DNA from: Candidatus Rifleibacteriota bacterium
Lineage (GTDB): Bacteria > UBP17 > UBA6191 > JACPRK01
Direction of reading: 5' to 3'
Assembly (NCBI GenBank): GCA_016213865.1
Contig: JACQZL010000192.1
Coordinates: forward strand, 1 to 14,340
DNA: 14,340 nucleotides
Part shown: piece by piece, positions 1-7,423 of the stretch
How the letters are laid out: every line of letters starts with the position of its first letter
How positions within the stretch are numbered: position 1 is the first letter of the stretch
Position numbers and translations under genes: made by a program
Notes under the pieces: model-generated
The model's input: the letters and a program-made list of their open reading frames with translations, nothing else
Told to the model about the DNA's origin: nothing
Databases searched by the model: none

Positions 1-105
1 GGGAAAGACCCGCCATCCAGTCTTGTTGGCGGAGCCCCGCCATAGTAGGGCGAAACGACACGGAGATGCGTGGCTGACTGAGGCGTCCCGCTCGCCGAGG
101 TCAAC

Positions 106-136
106 GAAAAACCCCCGGGGCGAAAGCCCCGGGGGT
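106..136 (-). terminator. Intrinsic (Rho-independent) terminator of the giant lipoprotein gene
   Basis: Bases 111-121 and 126-136 form a perfect 11-bp, almost all G/C stem closed by a 4-base loop (GAAA on the plus strand, TTTC on the minus strand). Read on the minus strand the stem is followed directly by five T residues (107-111, the first of them part of the stem). It lies about 40 bases beyond the TAA stop of the giant lipoprotein gene, where that transcript should end. The plus strand has no T tract after the stem, so the signal is directional. Confidence 0.9.
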
Positions 137-173
137 GAGGTAACTGTCCGGGCTGCCTTGCGGCAGCTACCTG

Positions 174-3100
174 TTACGGCAGGGGAACGAGCAACAGGCG
201 GTTGTTCGACGTGTCGGCGACCCAGACGTTGGAGCCGTCACTGGTGAACACACCGTTGTTGCTGTTGAGGCCGTACTTGGTCACGGCCGTCTGGCTGGTG
301 GCCGACGGGAACCCGCTGGGTCCGCCAGCCAGCGTCGGTGCGCTGTTGGCGGCGCTGGCGGTCAGGCTCTCCTGACCCAGCACGTCGACAGCAGCGGCTC
401 CGATGCTTCCGGCGGCAGCCTTGGCAGCGAAGCCGTCGTAGGCGACCACGCGATGGTTGAGCCGGTCACTGACGAACAGCTTGTCGCCGGCAACCCAGAC
501 CGCTGCGGGGAAGTTCAGTCCGGTGGCCGTTGCAGCCGGCGCCTTGGACGTGAAGTTGAGCTGACCGAAGACCGCTTGCGCGGTGTTGATCGGGGTGGGC
601 GAAGTGCTGGCGCTGCGGGCCGCGAAGCTGGTGAAGACCAGGACGCGGTTGTCCAGCGAATCCGCGACGACGAGCGCGTCGTTGACGACCGTGATGCCGA
701 GCGGCCCATTCACTGTCGCCGAGGTCGGCGTCAGCGGATCGGGCGAAGCAGAGACCACGGAGTCCTTCCCGAACACTCCGCTGGCCGTGACCGTTGTGCC
801 GGTGTTGGGGTCGATCGCCAGCAGTGGGAAGGCCAGGACGCGGTCGTTGCCGTTGTCGGCGACCGCCAGCTTGGCGCCGGCTACGGCGACTGCCATCGGG
901 GTATCGAACCCGTTGGCGAACGGAGGCGTACCAACGCTTCCGAATCTGTTGGCCGCATTCACGAAGTAGTTCGGCTGGCCGATGACGGCGTTGGCTCCGG
1001 GGTAGTTGCCGCGCGTTGCGTAGTTGTCGAAGTACAGCACGCGGTGGTTCCCGCTGTCGGCGACGATCAGGCGATTGCCGTCGACCGCGATACCGGCCGG
1101 CTGGTTGAGGTTCTGCTGGGCCGGATTCGGCGTCTGCTGATCGGGCAGGAAGTTGGCAACGTTGGAGGTCATCGTCTGCTGACCCAGGACGGTCGTGGCA
1201 GCGGTAGCGGAGGCCGACGGGAAGACCAGGACGCGGTGATTACCCGTGTCGCTGACGACCATCCGGCCCGCACCGTCGATGACGAACGCCGAGGGCGCGT
1301 TGAGCGTCGCGGAGGTCGTGCCGGAGGCAAAGGAGCTGAAGTCGAGCTGTCCATTGACCGCCGAAGCGCCATCCCTGACGAACCAGTTGTCGGAGGCGGG
1401 TACGGTGTCCGTCAGCCCCGAGTTCTTGTCCTGAATCGTGGCCGTGGCCGTGAGCTTCATCAGCTCCAGCTTTCGAGCCGTGGCCCAGGCCGTTACGTTC
1501 CACACCGTGCTCTGGGTCTGGCCGGCAACGCTGTCGAACCCGGTCAGGACCGGGATGTTGAACTGCGTCGTGAAGTTGCTCGCGCCACTGGAATCCTTTA
1601 TCAACAACTCGAGGGCCGTGACGCGCGCGTCCGCCACGAACGCCTTCTCGGTCAACGTCAACGTTACCGGCTCGAACAGGGACGGCGAGGCGCCCGTGGT
1701 CAAAGCCGTCCGCTCGATGGCGCCGGGCGCCAGGAGCTGGGCCGAGAAGTTCGCAGCCGAGGCCGGCTTCTGCAGAGTCAGGTTGTCGGTCACGAGGCCC
1801 GAACCAACCACCGTGAGCGCCGCCGCGTCGCTGCTGTTCGTCGCCGTCAAATCGAGGGCCACGACGACAACGCCCGTGGTGGTGCCCGTCGCCACCGAGG
1901 TGGCCGCGAACGTGATGCTTGCTGAACCGTAGACCCCGACCTGGCTCGGGCTGCCCGCAGCCAGGGCCGAGGTGAACTCCGTGAGACCCAACGGGGTCCC
2001 TTGCTTGAACTGGAGTGGCGGGTTGGTGAAGTTCAACGTGGCCGCCGAGGCGCCCGTGTTCTCCACGACTGCCGTCACCAGGAAGCTCTGGCCGATGGAG
2101 TACTTCTTCGCGCCATTACGCGAGTTGGTCGCCACCGTCAGGCTCTTGAGCGTGAGCGACGCCCGCGGGCCCTGGACGGCGAAGGTCTTGTCAGCCTGGG
2201 CGGGGATGGTCACGGCGAGATCCGTGTTCACGTCGGTTCCGGTGGCCGTCACTCGCAGGGTGATGGTGGCCATCGTGGCAGCCTGATCGACGCTGACGGT
2301 GTAAGTGACCTTCTTGGTCTCGCCGGCAGCGATCGTCAGGTTCGTGAACTGCGTCGACGGCGTGAGGACGGTCGTGTACTGCGTGGAGACATCGGTGAGG
2401 CCGGGGCCGAAGAACTGCAGGGTCGTGCCGGTGATCTTCACGGCGGCACGGTTGGCCCCACCGTTCGTGATCGGGATCTCCATCGGGATGGTCCGCTGGC
2501 CCTGGAAGACCACGGCCGGGAACGTGGCCAGACCGATAGTCACAGCATCCGGCGCCGTCTGGACGGTGAGGGTCGCCGACTTCGTGACGAAGGCCGTCGC
2601 GGTGCCATTCGGATTGGCGTCCTTCACGAACAACGTGAGGGTGGCTGTCCGACCGCCGAGCTCGGCCAGGCTGTTGACGTCCAGGGTCGCCGTGTAGTTG
2701 ACGAACCCGCCTCCGACCAAGGTTGGAATGTTGCCGGCCGTGGTCTGGGAGGTCACCGTGACGCCGCCTCCGATGATGGAGCCTCCGAGCACCACGTTGG
2801 TGACGGTGGCCGTGGCGGCATCCGACGCATTCGACACCGACCAGGTCAGCGTCACGGTCTGGCCGCGGGAGATGACTGCGGCCGTGGCGCCGTTGCGGCT
2901 GAAGCGCGGCGTGGTGGCCGAGAGCGTCGGCGCGCGCTGCACCGTGAACTGGACGGCCGAGACGTTGGTGGCAGCCGCCTGGGCCTGACCCGTGTTCGCG
3001 TCATTGTAGGAAACCTTAGCCTCGACGGTCCTCGGCCCCAGGGTGGCGCCCGCGGTCACCGTGGCCGTGAACGTCAGCTTGGCGGTTGCGCCGCCCGAGA

Positions 3101-6100
3101 CGGTCGTCACGTTTGTGCCCAAGGCCTGGAAGTTGATATCGCCGCCCGGGAACTCGACCAACGTGAGCTGCGCGACGGCCGACTGGGCTGCGTTGCTCAC
3201 CGGCAGGGTCACGCTGACGGCAGTGCCCGTGGTGACCATTCCGGAGCTGACCGTGGCGGTGCCGATGGTCAGGCTGGGCAGGTTCTGGACCGTGAACGCG
3301 GCGCTTGCCGAGACGTTCACGGTGGCTGCCGTATCGGCTGTCCCGGTGAACGCTGCGGTCACCGAGTAGGCGCCCGCCGCCGTCGAGGAGTTGACGAGCA
3401 CGACGAATTCGATCGTGGCGGTCAGACCCGCCGGAATCGAAGGCAGCGGGCTGGTCTGGGCGTTCGACGTGATGCCGCCCGCCGTGCTGAACGTCAGGTT
3501 CGCGCCGGTCAGTTGCACCGGTCCAGGACCTGCGTTGCTCACGACGACCTTGACGGCCGAAGCGTCGAAGAAGTTCTGGCCGCGGCTGATGGTGTCGTCC
3601 GACATGCTGTTGCTGACGACGGCGACCGCAGGCAGGGGAACGACCGTGATCGTCGGCTGCGGCGCGGTGCTGATAACGGCCGCGTCGGTGTTCGAGTTGG
3701 CGTCCTTGACCGTGAGAGTCGGCGTCGTCAGCGTCACGGCGCCCTGCGAGGCGCCCGTGACCTGGAACGTCAGGGTGAAGTTCCCGCCCGCCGAGATGCT
3801 CGGCGGAAGGGCCGTCTGCAACGTCTGCTGCAGCGATCCGGTGGAGGCTGCGCTGAAGTTGAGCTGGGCCGCGGTCAGGCTGGCTGCTGCTCCGCCCGTG
3901 TTGGTCAACGTGACCGTTACGAGGCCGGTCTGCGATACGGAGAGCGTGGTGCGCTGGACCGTCTGGCCGGTGATGGAGATCGCCGCGGGCGTCACGACGG
4001 TGAACGCGGCGGTCTTCTGGACCGACGTGGCCGTCGGGTCCACGACCTGCGTGCCGCGGATGGTGGCCGTCGCGATGACGGCGCCCAGGTTGGCGCCGGT
4101 CCCGACGGTGACGCGGAGCTTGAACTCCTTGGTCTCGCCGAAGGCGATCGTCGCCGGCACGGTCACGCCGACGAAGCTGATGGGTGACTTGTCGAAGGCG
4201 AGCTCGGCGGAGGTTACCGTGAAGGTCGCCTGGCCCGAGTTGGCCACCGTGAAGGTCGTGTCGAAGGTCTGACCCTGAGACAGCGTCTTCCCATCGATGC
4301 TCAGAGTGCCCACGGTCAAGCTGGCCGGGGTCACGGTGATGGTCACCGCGGCCTTGGTGGTGGCGTTGGGGTCATTGACAGCCTGTCCGCCCTCGGTGGC
4401 CGTCGCCGAGGCATCGACAAAGGCCGTCGTCGGGGAGACGCCCGACTGGACGGTGGCCGTGAACTGCAGCGTGGCCTGGCCGCCGAAGGGCGGAACTCCG
4501 GCCGGGTTCTGCGCGACGGGGGTGAAGGTGCCGAACACGCCGGCCGCCGTCGTCGACAGCGTCACGGCCAGACCCGTGGCCGTCACGTTGCCGGTGTTCT
4601 GGACGCTGACCGTGAAGGTGACCAGCGTGCCCGGGCTAGCCGTCGTGGGCGAGGCCGTCACCGTGTCGACCACCAGGCCGCGAGCCGTGCCGATGGTCAG
4701 GTTGGCAACCGTGGTCGCGGCAATATCGGTGACCGTCTGGGCCGACTGCGTGCCGGAGGCGGAAGCGTCGATCGTGACCCCACCCGGGCCGGTCGCGGCA
4801 ACGACGTTGGCCGTGTAGACCAATTGCTCGGTCGCGCCGGCGGCGATGCCGGTCTTGTTGGCCGCGGCGGGAACGATGTTGGTCAGGGCAGCGGCGGGCG
4901 TCGTGCGGAGAGTCGCCGAAACGGCAGTCGCCGTCACGTTGCCCGTGTTCTGCACGCTGACGGTGACCGTCACCGCGTCGCCCGGAAGCGCCGTGGTCGG
5001 GTTGACCGCAACCGTCGTGACCGTCAAACCGCGGAGCAGGGCCTCGCCGACCGTGACGGTGGCGGGAGTTGCAGCCGGGCCGGCGTTCTTGATGGTGAGG
5101 TCGTCATGATCGGTGCCGCTGGCCGTCGCATTGAAGGAAACGGCCGTCTGCGTTGCCGGAAGCGTCGCGACCGTGTACGTGAACGTGAAGTTGGCCGCCG
5201 CGCCGCCAGCGATGGGCTGGGCGGCGGCGGTGCCGAGCTGACCGACGGTGTTGGGCGTCGCCGTCGGGGTAACCGTTACGTTATCCGCGGTCGACGCGCC
5301 GGTCGCGTTGCGGACGACCACCGTGATGGTGCTGGTTCCGCCAGCCACGCCGATGGTGGTCGGATTGGCAGTCACGCTCTCGATGGTGAGGGCCGTGGGA
5401 AGAGGCAGCACCTGGAGTTGCCGGGTCACGGACTGGACTGCGCCGACGACGGCCTTGATGTTGGCCGCGGCGGCGGGAGCGCTCCCTGCCACGTTGATGG
5501 TGAACTGGACCGTCGTGCTGGCCCCGGCCGCGAGCGAGGCGATGGAGGCTGGATTCGCGGTCAGGCCGGTGGCGCCGCCGAAGTCGAGCGTCACGCTGAG
5601 GTCGGTCGCGGCAGTGCCGCCCGAGTTGGCGACGACCGCCGTGGCGGCAACCGTCCCGCCGGGCCGGACCGAGGTGGCGCCGAGGGTGAACGTCGGGATC
5701 GTCAGGACGGCAGCCTGCGACTGCGCCGTGACGGTCAACTGGCCCGCATTGGCGCGGGTCACCGAGGCGGTGCCCGCCGCGAGCGTCACGCCGACGTCCT
5801 TGGCGCCGGTGGTCGTGTTGGACGCGACCGTACCGGTGAAGAGGATCGCCTGCGAGGCGCCGCCAGCCAAGTTGATGGGCTGGGCCACGTTCGATTGGGC
5901 CGTGATGCCCGTGCCGGGGAAGGTGAGCGTCGCGGTCGTGATGGTGGCCGTCAGGCCGCCGGTGTTCGTCACGGTCACGGACGCCTGGAAGGGCTGTCCC
6001 TGGGCGACGGACGGAGGCGTGAAGGCCAGCTCGCCCACGACCAGGACGGCCGGCCGGGTGCTGGTCAAGACGGTGGTGGCCACCGAGTTGACGGTCTGAC

Positions 6101-6794
6101 CGGTCGCCAGGGTGCCCGCTGCGACGCTGCCGCCCGCGAAAAAGGCGGCCAGCGCCTTGACGACGTCGAAGGCCCGGTCGTCGCCGATGCCGGCCGTGGC
6201 GCCGTTGTTGTCAATCCGCGTCAGCGCGGCGGTGGTCGCCGCGAGCGTGCCCGCCGAGGTGAGGTCGTTCGCGGTCAGACTGAACGACTGGGCGACCTCG
6301 GTATTTGCCTGCGCCAGAGCGGTGGCAAACGCGTTGGGGTCCGCACCGGCCAGCACGAGGGCCCTGGCCAGGGCGATGTGGTTGAGAGCCGTCACGTTCA
6401 CCTGAGAGGTCGTCCCCGAGAAGACCCCGCCTCCCTGGAGCGGGCTGGTGAGCGTCACCGAGCGCGCCGGAGTGAAGGAATCGTCCGTGTAGGTGCCCGT
6501 CACTTCGACGATGAAGGGGCCCGTGTAGGCCTCCGTGAGCTGCAGGCTGAACTGGGAGCCGGTCAGGGGGCCGGCCGCCGTGATGGCGGCACCCTTTACG
6601 AGCTGGCCATTGCTGACGATCAGCTTGAAGGCCTGCGCCTGGCCACTGGTGAAGAGCCCCTTGGCTGCACTTCCGCCAACGGTCCCAAAATTGGTGGCAG
6701 CGCTGCTGCTCTTACCCCCATCGCCACAGCCCGTGGCGCCGCCGACGAGCAGCACGAGCGCCAGCAGCAAGTAACAGATTCGACTATTAGTCAC
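174..6794 (-). CDS. Giant lipoprotein: Ig-like/CARDB-type repeat stalk with C-terminal six-bladed NHL beta-propeller
   Basis: This is a 2206-residue exported protein. Residues 1-22 form a signal peptide with a Leu/Val-rich core, ending in a lipobox (A-T-G followed by Cys23), so the mature protein should be lipid-anchored. Residues 40-240 form a small N-terminal domain: a beta-rich part, then a helical Ala-rich part after the motif NVTALNHIALARA. Residues 249 to about 1690 hold 12 clear Ig-like units of about 105-143 residues, each opening with a hydrophobic strand, then a GQ/PG turn and a V-x-N-x-G strand. They resemble CARDB/DUF11-type adhesion and stalk modules. A thirteenth, degenerate unit covers about 1688-1810. 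Residues 1814-2206 are an NHL propeller with six (V/S)(A/S)D-x-x-N-(H/D/N)-R-(V/L) signatures. Cys23 is the only cysteine in the mature chain. The start is GTG, chosen because a strong AAGGAGGT lies 6 bases upstream and the signal peptide begins there. Expected role: cell-surface or periplasmic stalk presenting a ligand-binding propeller; the ligand is unknown. The gene is flanked by its own promoter and terminator and looks monocistronic. Confidence 0.93.
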   Translation of the reverse strand: MTNSRICYLLLALVLLVGGATGCGDGGKSSSAATNFGTVGGSAAKGLFTSGQAQAFKLIVSNGQLVKGAAITAAGPLTGSQFSLQLTEAYTGPFIVEVTGTYTDDSFTPARSVTLTSPLQGGGVFSGTTSQVNVTALNHIALARALVLAGADPNAFATALAQANTEVAQSFSLTANDLTSAGTLAATTAALTRIDNNGATAGIGDDRAFDVVKALAAFFAGGSVAAGTLATGQTVNSVATTVLTSTRPAVLVVGELAFTPPSVAQGQPFQASVTVTNTGGLTATITTATLTFPGTGITAQSNVAQPINLAGGASQAILFTGTVASNTTTGAKDVGVTLAAGTASVTRANAGQLTVTAQSQAAVLTIPTFTLGATSVRPGGTVAATAVVANSGGTAATDLSVTLDFGGATGLTANPASIASLAAGASTTVQFTINVAGSAPAAAANIKAVVGAVQSVTRQLQVLPLPTALTIESVTANPTTIGVAGGTSTITVVVRNATGASTADNVTVTPTATPNTVGQLGTAAAQPIAGGAAANFTFTYTVATLPATQTAVSFNATASGTDHDDLTIKNAGPAATPATVTVGEALLRGLTVTTVAVNPTTALPGDAVTVTVSVQNTGNVTATAVSATLRTTPAAALTNIVPAAANKTGIAAGATEQLVYTANVVAATGPGGVTIDASASGTQSAQTVTDIAATTVANLTIGTARGLVVDTVTASPTTASPGTLVTFTVSVQNTGNVTATGLAVTLSTTAAGVFGTFTPVAQNPAGVPPFGGQATLQFTATVQSGVSPTTAFVDASATATEGGQAVNDPNATTKAAVTITVTPASLTVGTLSIDGKTLSQGQTFDTTFTVANSGQATFTVTSAELAFDKSPISFVGVTVPATIAFGETKEFKLRVTVGTGANLGAVIATATIRGTQVVDPTATSVQKTAAFTVVTPAAISITGQTVQRTTLSVSQTGLVTVTLTNTGGAAASLTAAQLNFSAASTGSLQQTLQTALPPSISAGGNFTLTFQVTGASQGAVTLTTPTLTVKDANSNTDAAVISTAPQPTITVVPLPAVAVVSNSMSDDTISRGQNFFDASAVKVVVSNAGPGPVQLTGANLTFSTAGGITSNAQTSPLPSIPAGLTATIEFVVLVNSSTAAGAYSVTAAFTGTADTAATVNVSASAAFTVQNLPSLTIGTATVSSGMVTTGTAVSVTLPVSNAAQSAVAQLTLVEFPGGDINFQALGTNVTTVSGGATAKLTFTATVTAGATLGPRTVEAKVSYNDANTGQAQAAATNVSAVQFTVQRAPTLSATTPRFSRNGATAAVISRGQTVTLTWSVSNASDAATATVTNVVLGGSIIGGGVTVTSQTTAGNIPTLVGGGFVNYTATLDVNSLAELGGRTATLTLFVKDANPNGTATAFVTKSATLTVQTAPDAVTIGLATFPAVVFQGQRTIPMEIPITNGGANRAAVKITGTTLQFFGPGLTDVSTQYTTVLTPSTQFTNLTIAAGETKKVTYTVSVDQAATMATITLRVTATGTDVNTDLAVTIPAQADKTFAVQGPRASLTLKSLTVATNSRNGAKKYSIGQSFLVTAVVENTGASAATLNFTNPPLQFKQGTPLGLTEFTSALAAGSPSQVGVYGSASITFAATSVATGTTTGVVVVALDLTATNSSDAAALTVVGSGLVTDNLTLQKPASAANFSAQLLAPGAIERTALTTGASPSLFEPVTLTLTEKAFVADARVTALELLIKDSSGASNFTTQFNIPVLTGFDSVAGQTQSTVWNVTAWATARKLELMKLTATATIQDKNSGLTDTVPASDNWFVRDGASAVNGQLDFSSFASGTTSATLNAPSAFVIDGAGRMVVSDTGNHRVLVFPSASATAATTVLGQQTMTSNVANFLPDQQTPNPAQQNLNQPAGIAVDGNRLIVADSGNHRVLYFDNYATRGNYPGANAVIGQPNYFVNAANRFGSVGTPPFANGFDTPMAVAVAGAKLAVADNGNDRVLAFPLLAIDPNTGTTVTASGVFGKDSVVSASPDPLTPTSATVNGPLGITVVNDALVVADSLDNRVLVFTSFAARSASTSPTPINTAQAVFGQLNFTSKAPAATATGLNFPAAVWVAGDKLFVSDRLNHRVVAYDGFAAKAAAGSIGAAAVDVLGQESLTASAANSAPTLAGGPSGFPSATSQTAVTKYGLNSNNGVFTSDGSNVWVADTSNNRLLLVPLP
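177..1355 (-). repeat. Six NHL repeat units encoding a complete beta-propeller
   Basis: Residues 1814-2206 of the giant lipoprotein contain six blade signatures, beginning near residues 1845, 1909, 1976, 2041, 2106 and 2190. Typical examples are VSDTGNHRVLVF and VADSGNHRVLYF. Between blades a second motif recurs six times, of the form G-(Q/K)-x-x-x-x-S (for example near residues 1815, 1870, 1938, 2008, 2076 and 2139). Spacing is 64-67 residues except for the last blade, which is about 19 longer. Six blades is the known complete NHL number, so the propeller appears closed and intact. NHL domains in other proteins bind protein, RNA or sugar ligands; which applies here cannot be read from the sequence. 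Confidence 0.88.
1734..6050 (-). repeat. Tandem array of about 12 Ig-like (CARDB/DUF11-like) domain repeats
   Basis: The encoded repeats start near residues 249, 362, 467, 590, 706, 824, 937, 1055, 1173, 1288, 1414 and 1545 of the giant lipoprotein. Each is Thr/Ala/Val-rich with a conserved core of the type V-x-V-x-N-(T/S)-G-x-x-x-A and a later A-G-x-x-x-x-(L/F)-x-(F/Y)-T-x-x-V strand. Most are diverged, but units four and five (residues 590-705 and 706-823) are close copies sharing VSVQNTGNVTAT. Unit length is unusually regular for the middle repeats (113-118 residues) and drifts longer towards the propeller. Such arrays act as extended rods in other bacterial surface proteins. Confidence 0.82.
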
Positions 6795-6795
6795 G

Positions 6796-6816
6796 GTAAG
6801 ACCTCCTTGGGTCTAC
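6796..6816 (-). promoter_or_regulatory. Strong Shine-Dalgarno inside a small hairpin at the giant lipoprotein start
   Basis: The minus strand reads AAGGAGGT (bases 6808-6801), a near-perfect anti-16S match, 6 bases before the GTG start. The flanking bases form a 7-bp stem with one bulge: minus-strand GTAGACC pairs with GGTCT(T)AC around the 6-base loop CAAGGA. The purine core of the site is therefore presented in the loop and the last three bases are in the stem. The ribosome site is secure; a regulatory role for the hairpin is inference. Confidence 0.8.
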
Positions 6817-6888
6817 AGGGAACTTCCGGACTGTCTTTGCCCAGATGAACGTCACAACGACATGCTTTGTTTGGATGGACCGGGCGCG

Positions 6889-6918
6889 ATCATAGGGGCG
6901 CCCTCGAAGTTTTGTCAA
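6889..6918 (-). promoter_or_regulatory. Near-consensus sigma70-type promoter for the giant lipoprotein
   Basis: On the minus strand a perfect TTGACA (6918-6913) is followed after 18 bases by TATGAT (6894-6889), one mismatch from the -10 consensus TATAAT. Transcription would start near 6882, giving a leader of roughly 88 bases before the GTG. Nothing else in the gap matches consensus this well. Confidence 0.72.
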
Positions 6919-7062
6919 GAATTCTGCCTGTCCCCGTTTCCGCCAGAACCCCCACGTCAGCCACTGCCCGGCCGAAGGTTCGAAACTCACCGAGAATTCC
7001 TGGGTTCGTCTTCAATACTTCACTGCCCAGCCGCCGAAACCAGGCGGCCGGCGTGTTTTAGC

Positions 7063-7116
7063 AAGAGCCGTGCCGCCAGCCCGGGCGACTTCGATCTCCT
7101 CGCCGCGGCTCTTTTC
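7063..7116 (+). terminator. Possible intrinsic terminator within the divergent gap
   Basis: AAGAGCCG (7063-7070) pairs perfectly with CGGCTCTT (7106-7113), and inside it GGCGA (7084-7088) pairs with TCGCC (7100-7104). The distal arm runs into TTTT then CCTCTC, a weak U-rich tail. A second hairpin just upstream, GCCGCC (7030-7035) with GGCGGC (7043-7048), is followed by GTGTTTTA. Either could end a short plus-strand transcript, but no clear gene precedes them, and an alternative is leader-RNA structure of the downstream gene. Confidence 0.35.
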
Positions 7117-7338
7117 CTCTCAACTCGACGTTCCAGCGCCGCCGCTTCGTCTGAAGGACTCTCACTCGGATGCGAAGCCACCAGCTCGCTGCTCTCGGGC
7201 TCCGGAGGACGCCCGGCCGCGTAGGTAGGACTTCCCGCCCATCCGCCCGTATCGGGGCTTTCGCCAGCACCACTTCGGGCACGGCCACACCCCGCAACCG
7301 ACTTATTTCACCGGCCGGTCTTGCCGAATCTCCTGATG

Positions 7339-7367
7339 TAGGGACACCTTCCTTGTGTCTCTATCAT
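7339..7367 (+). promoter_or_regulatory. Interrupted palindrome (candidate operator) overlapping a -10-like hexamer
   Basis: TAGGGACAC (7339-7347) and GTGTCTCTA (7355-7363) are inverted repeats matching at 8 of 9 positions around a 7-base spacer, the size and symmetry expected for a dimeric repressor or activator site. The right arm runs into TATCAT (7362-7367), a plausible -10 element for the beta-barrel gene starting 57 bases later. No good -35 element is visible at the correct distance, which would fit activator dependence. An RNA hairpin is the alternative reading. Confidence 0.4.
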
Positions 7368-7423
7368 GCCGGCCGTTGCACCCTCCGGCGCCACCTTTTC
7401 GCAAAGGAATGGTCCTTCTCATC

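Larger units (their letters stand above)
6795..7423. other. 629-base divergent intergenic control region
   Basis: This gap separates the divergent giant lipoprotein and beta-barrel genes. Its left third holds the lipoprotein promoter and ribosome site. The middle (about 6920-7320) shows no convincing coding pattern: the short frames there lack good ribosome sites and have low-complexity translations. It does hold two hairpin-forming stretches on the plus strand (7025-7060 and 7063-7116). The right end carries a 9-bp interrupted palindrome overlapping a -10-like hexamer ahead of the beta-barrel gene. I see no tRNA or recognisable riboswitch. Confidence 0.7.

Noticed and set aside
1..105. Possible riboswitch or structured RNA at the left edge (hairpin TGGCGG/CCGCCA at 27-42)
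   Set aside because: Only one short hairpin is visible, no riboswitch core motif is present, and the window edge hides the context.
4824..6848. Long plus-strand open frames (up to 728 codons) across 2001-6848, opposite the giant lipoprotein gene
   Set aside because: Their translations are Arg/Gly/Asp-rich with no domain pattern, and they are explained by high GC and the Ala/Thr/Val codon repeats of the real gene on the other strand.
6971..6995. GGTTCGAAAC resembling a tRNA T-loop
   Set aside because: The flanking bases do not form the 5-bp T stem, and no anticodon or acceptor stems can be drawn around it.
6862..7224. Possible 120-residue small gene on the plus strand in the divergent gap
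   Set aside because: It has a Pro/Arg/Ser-rich composition, lies across the lipoprotein promoter, and has no good ribosome site.
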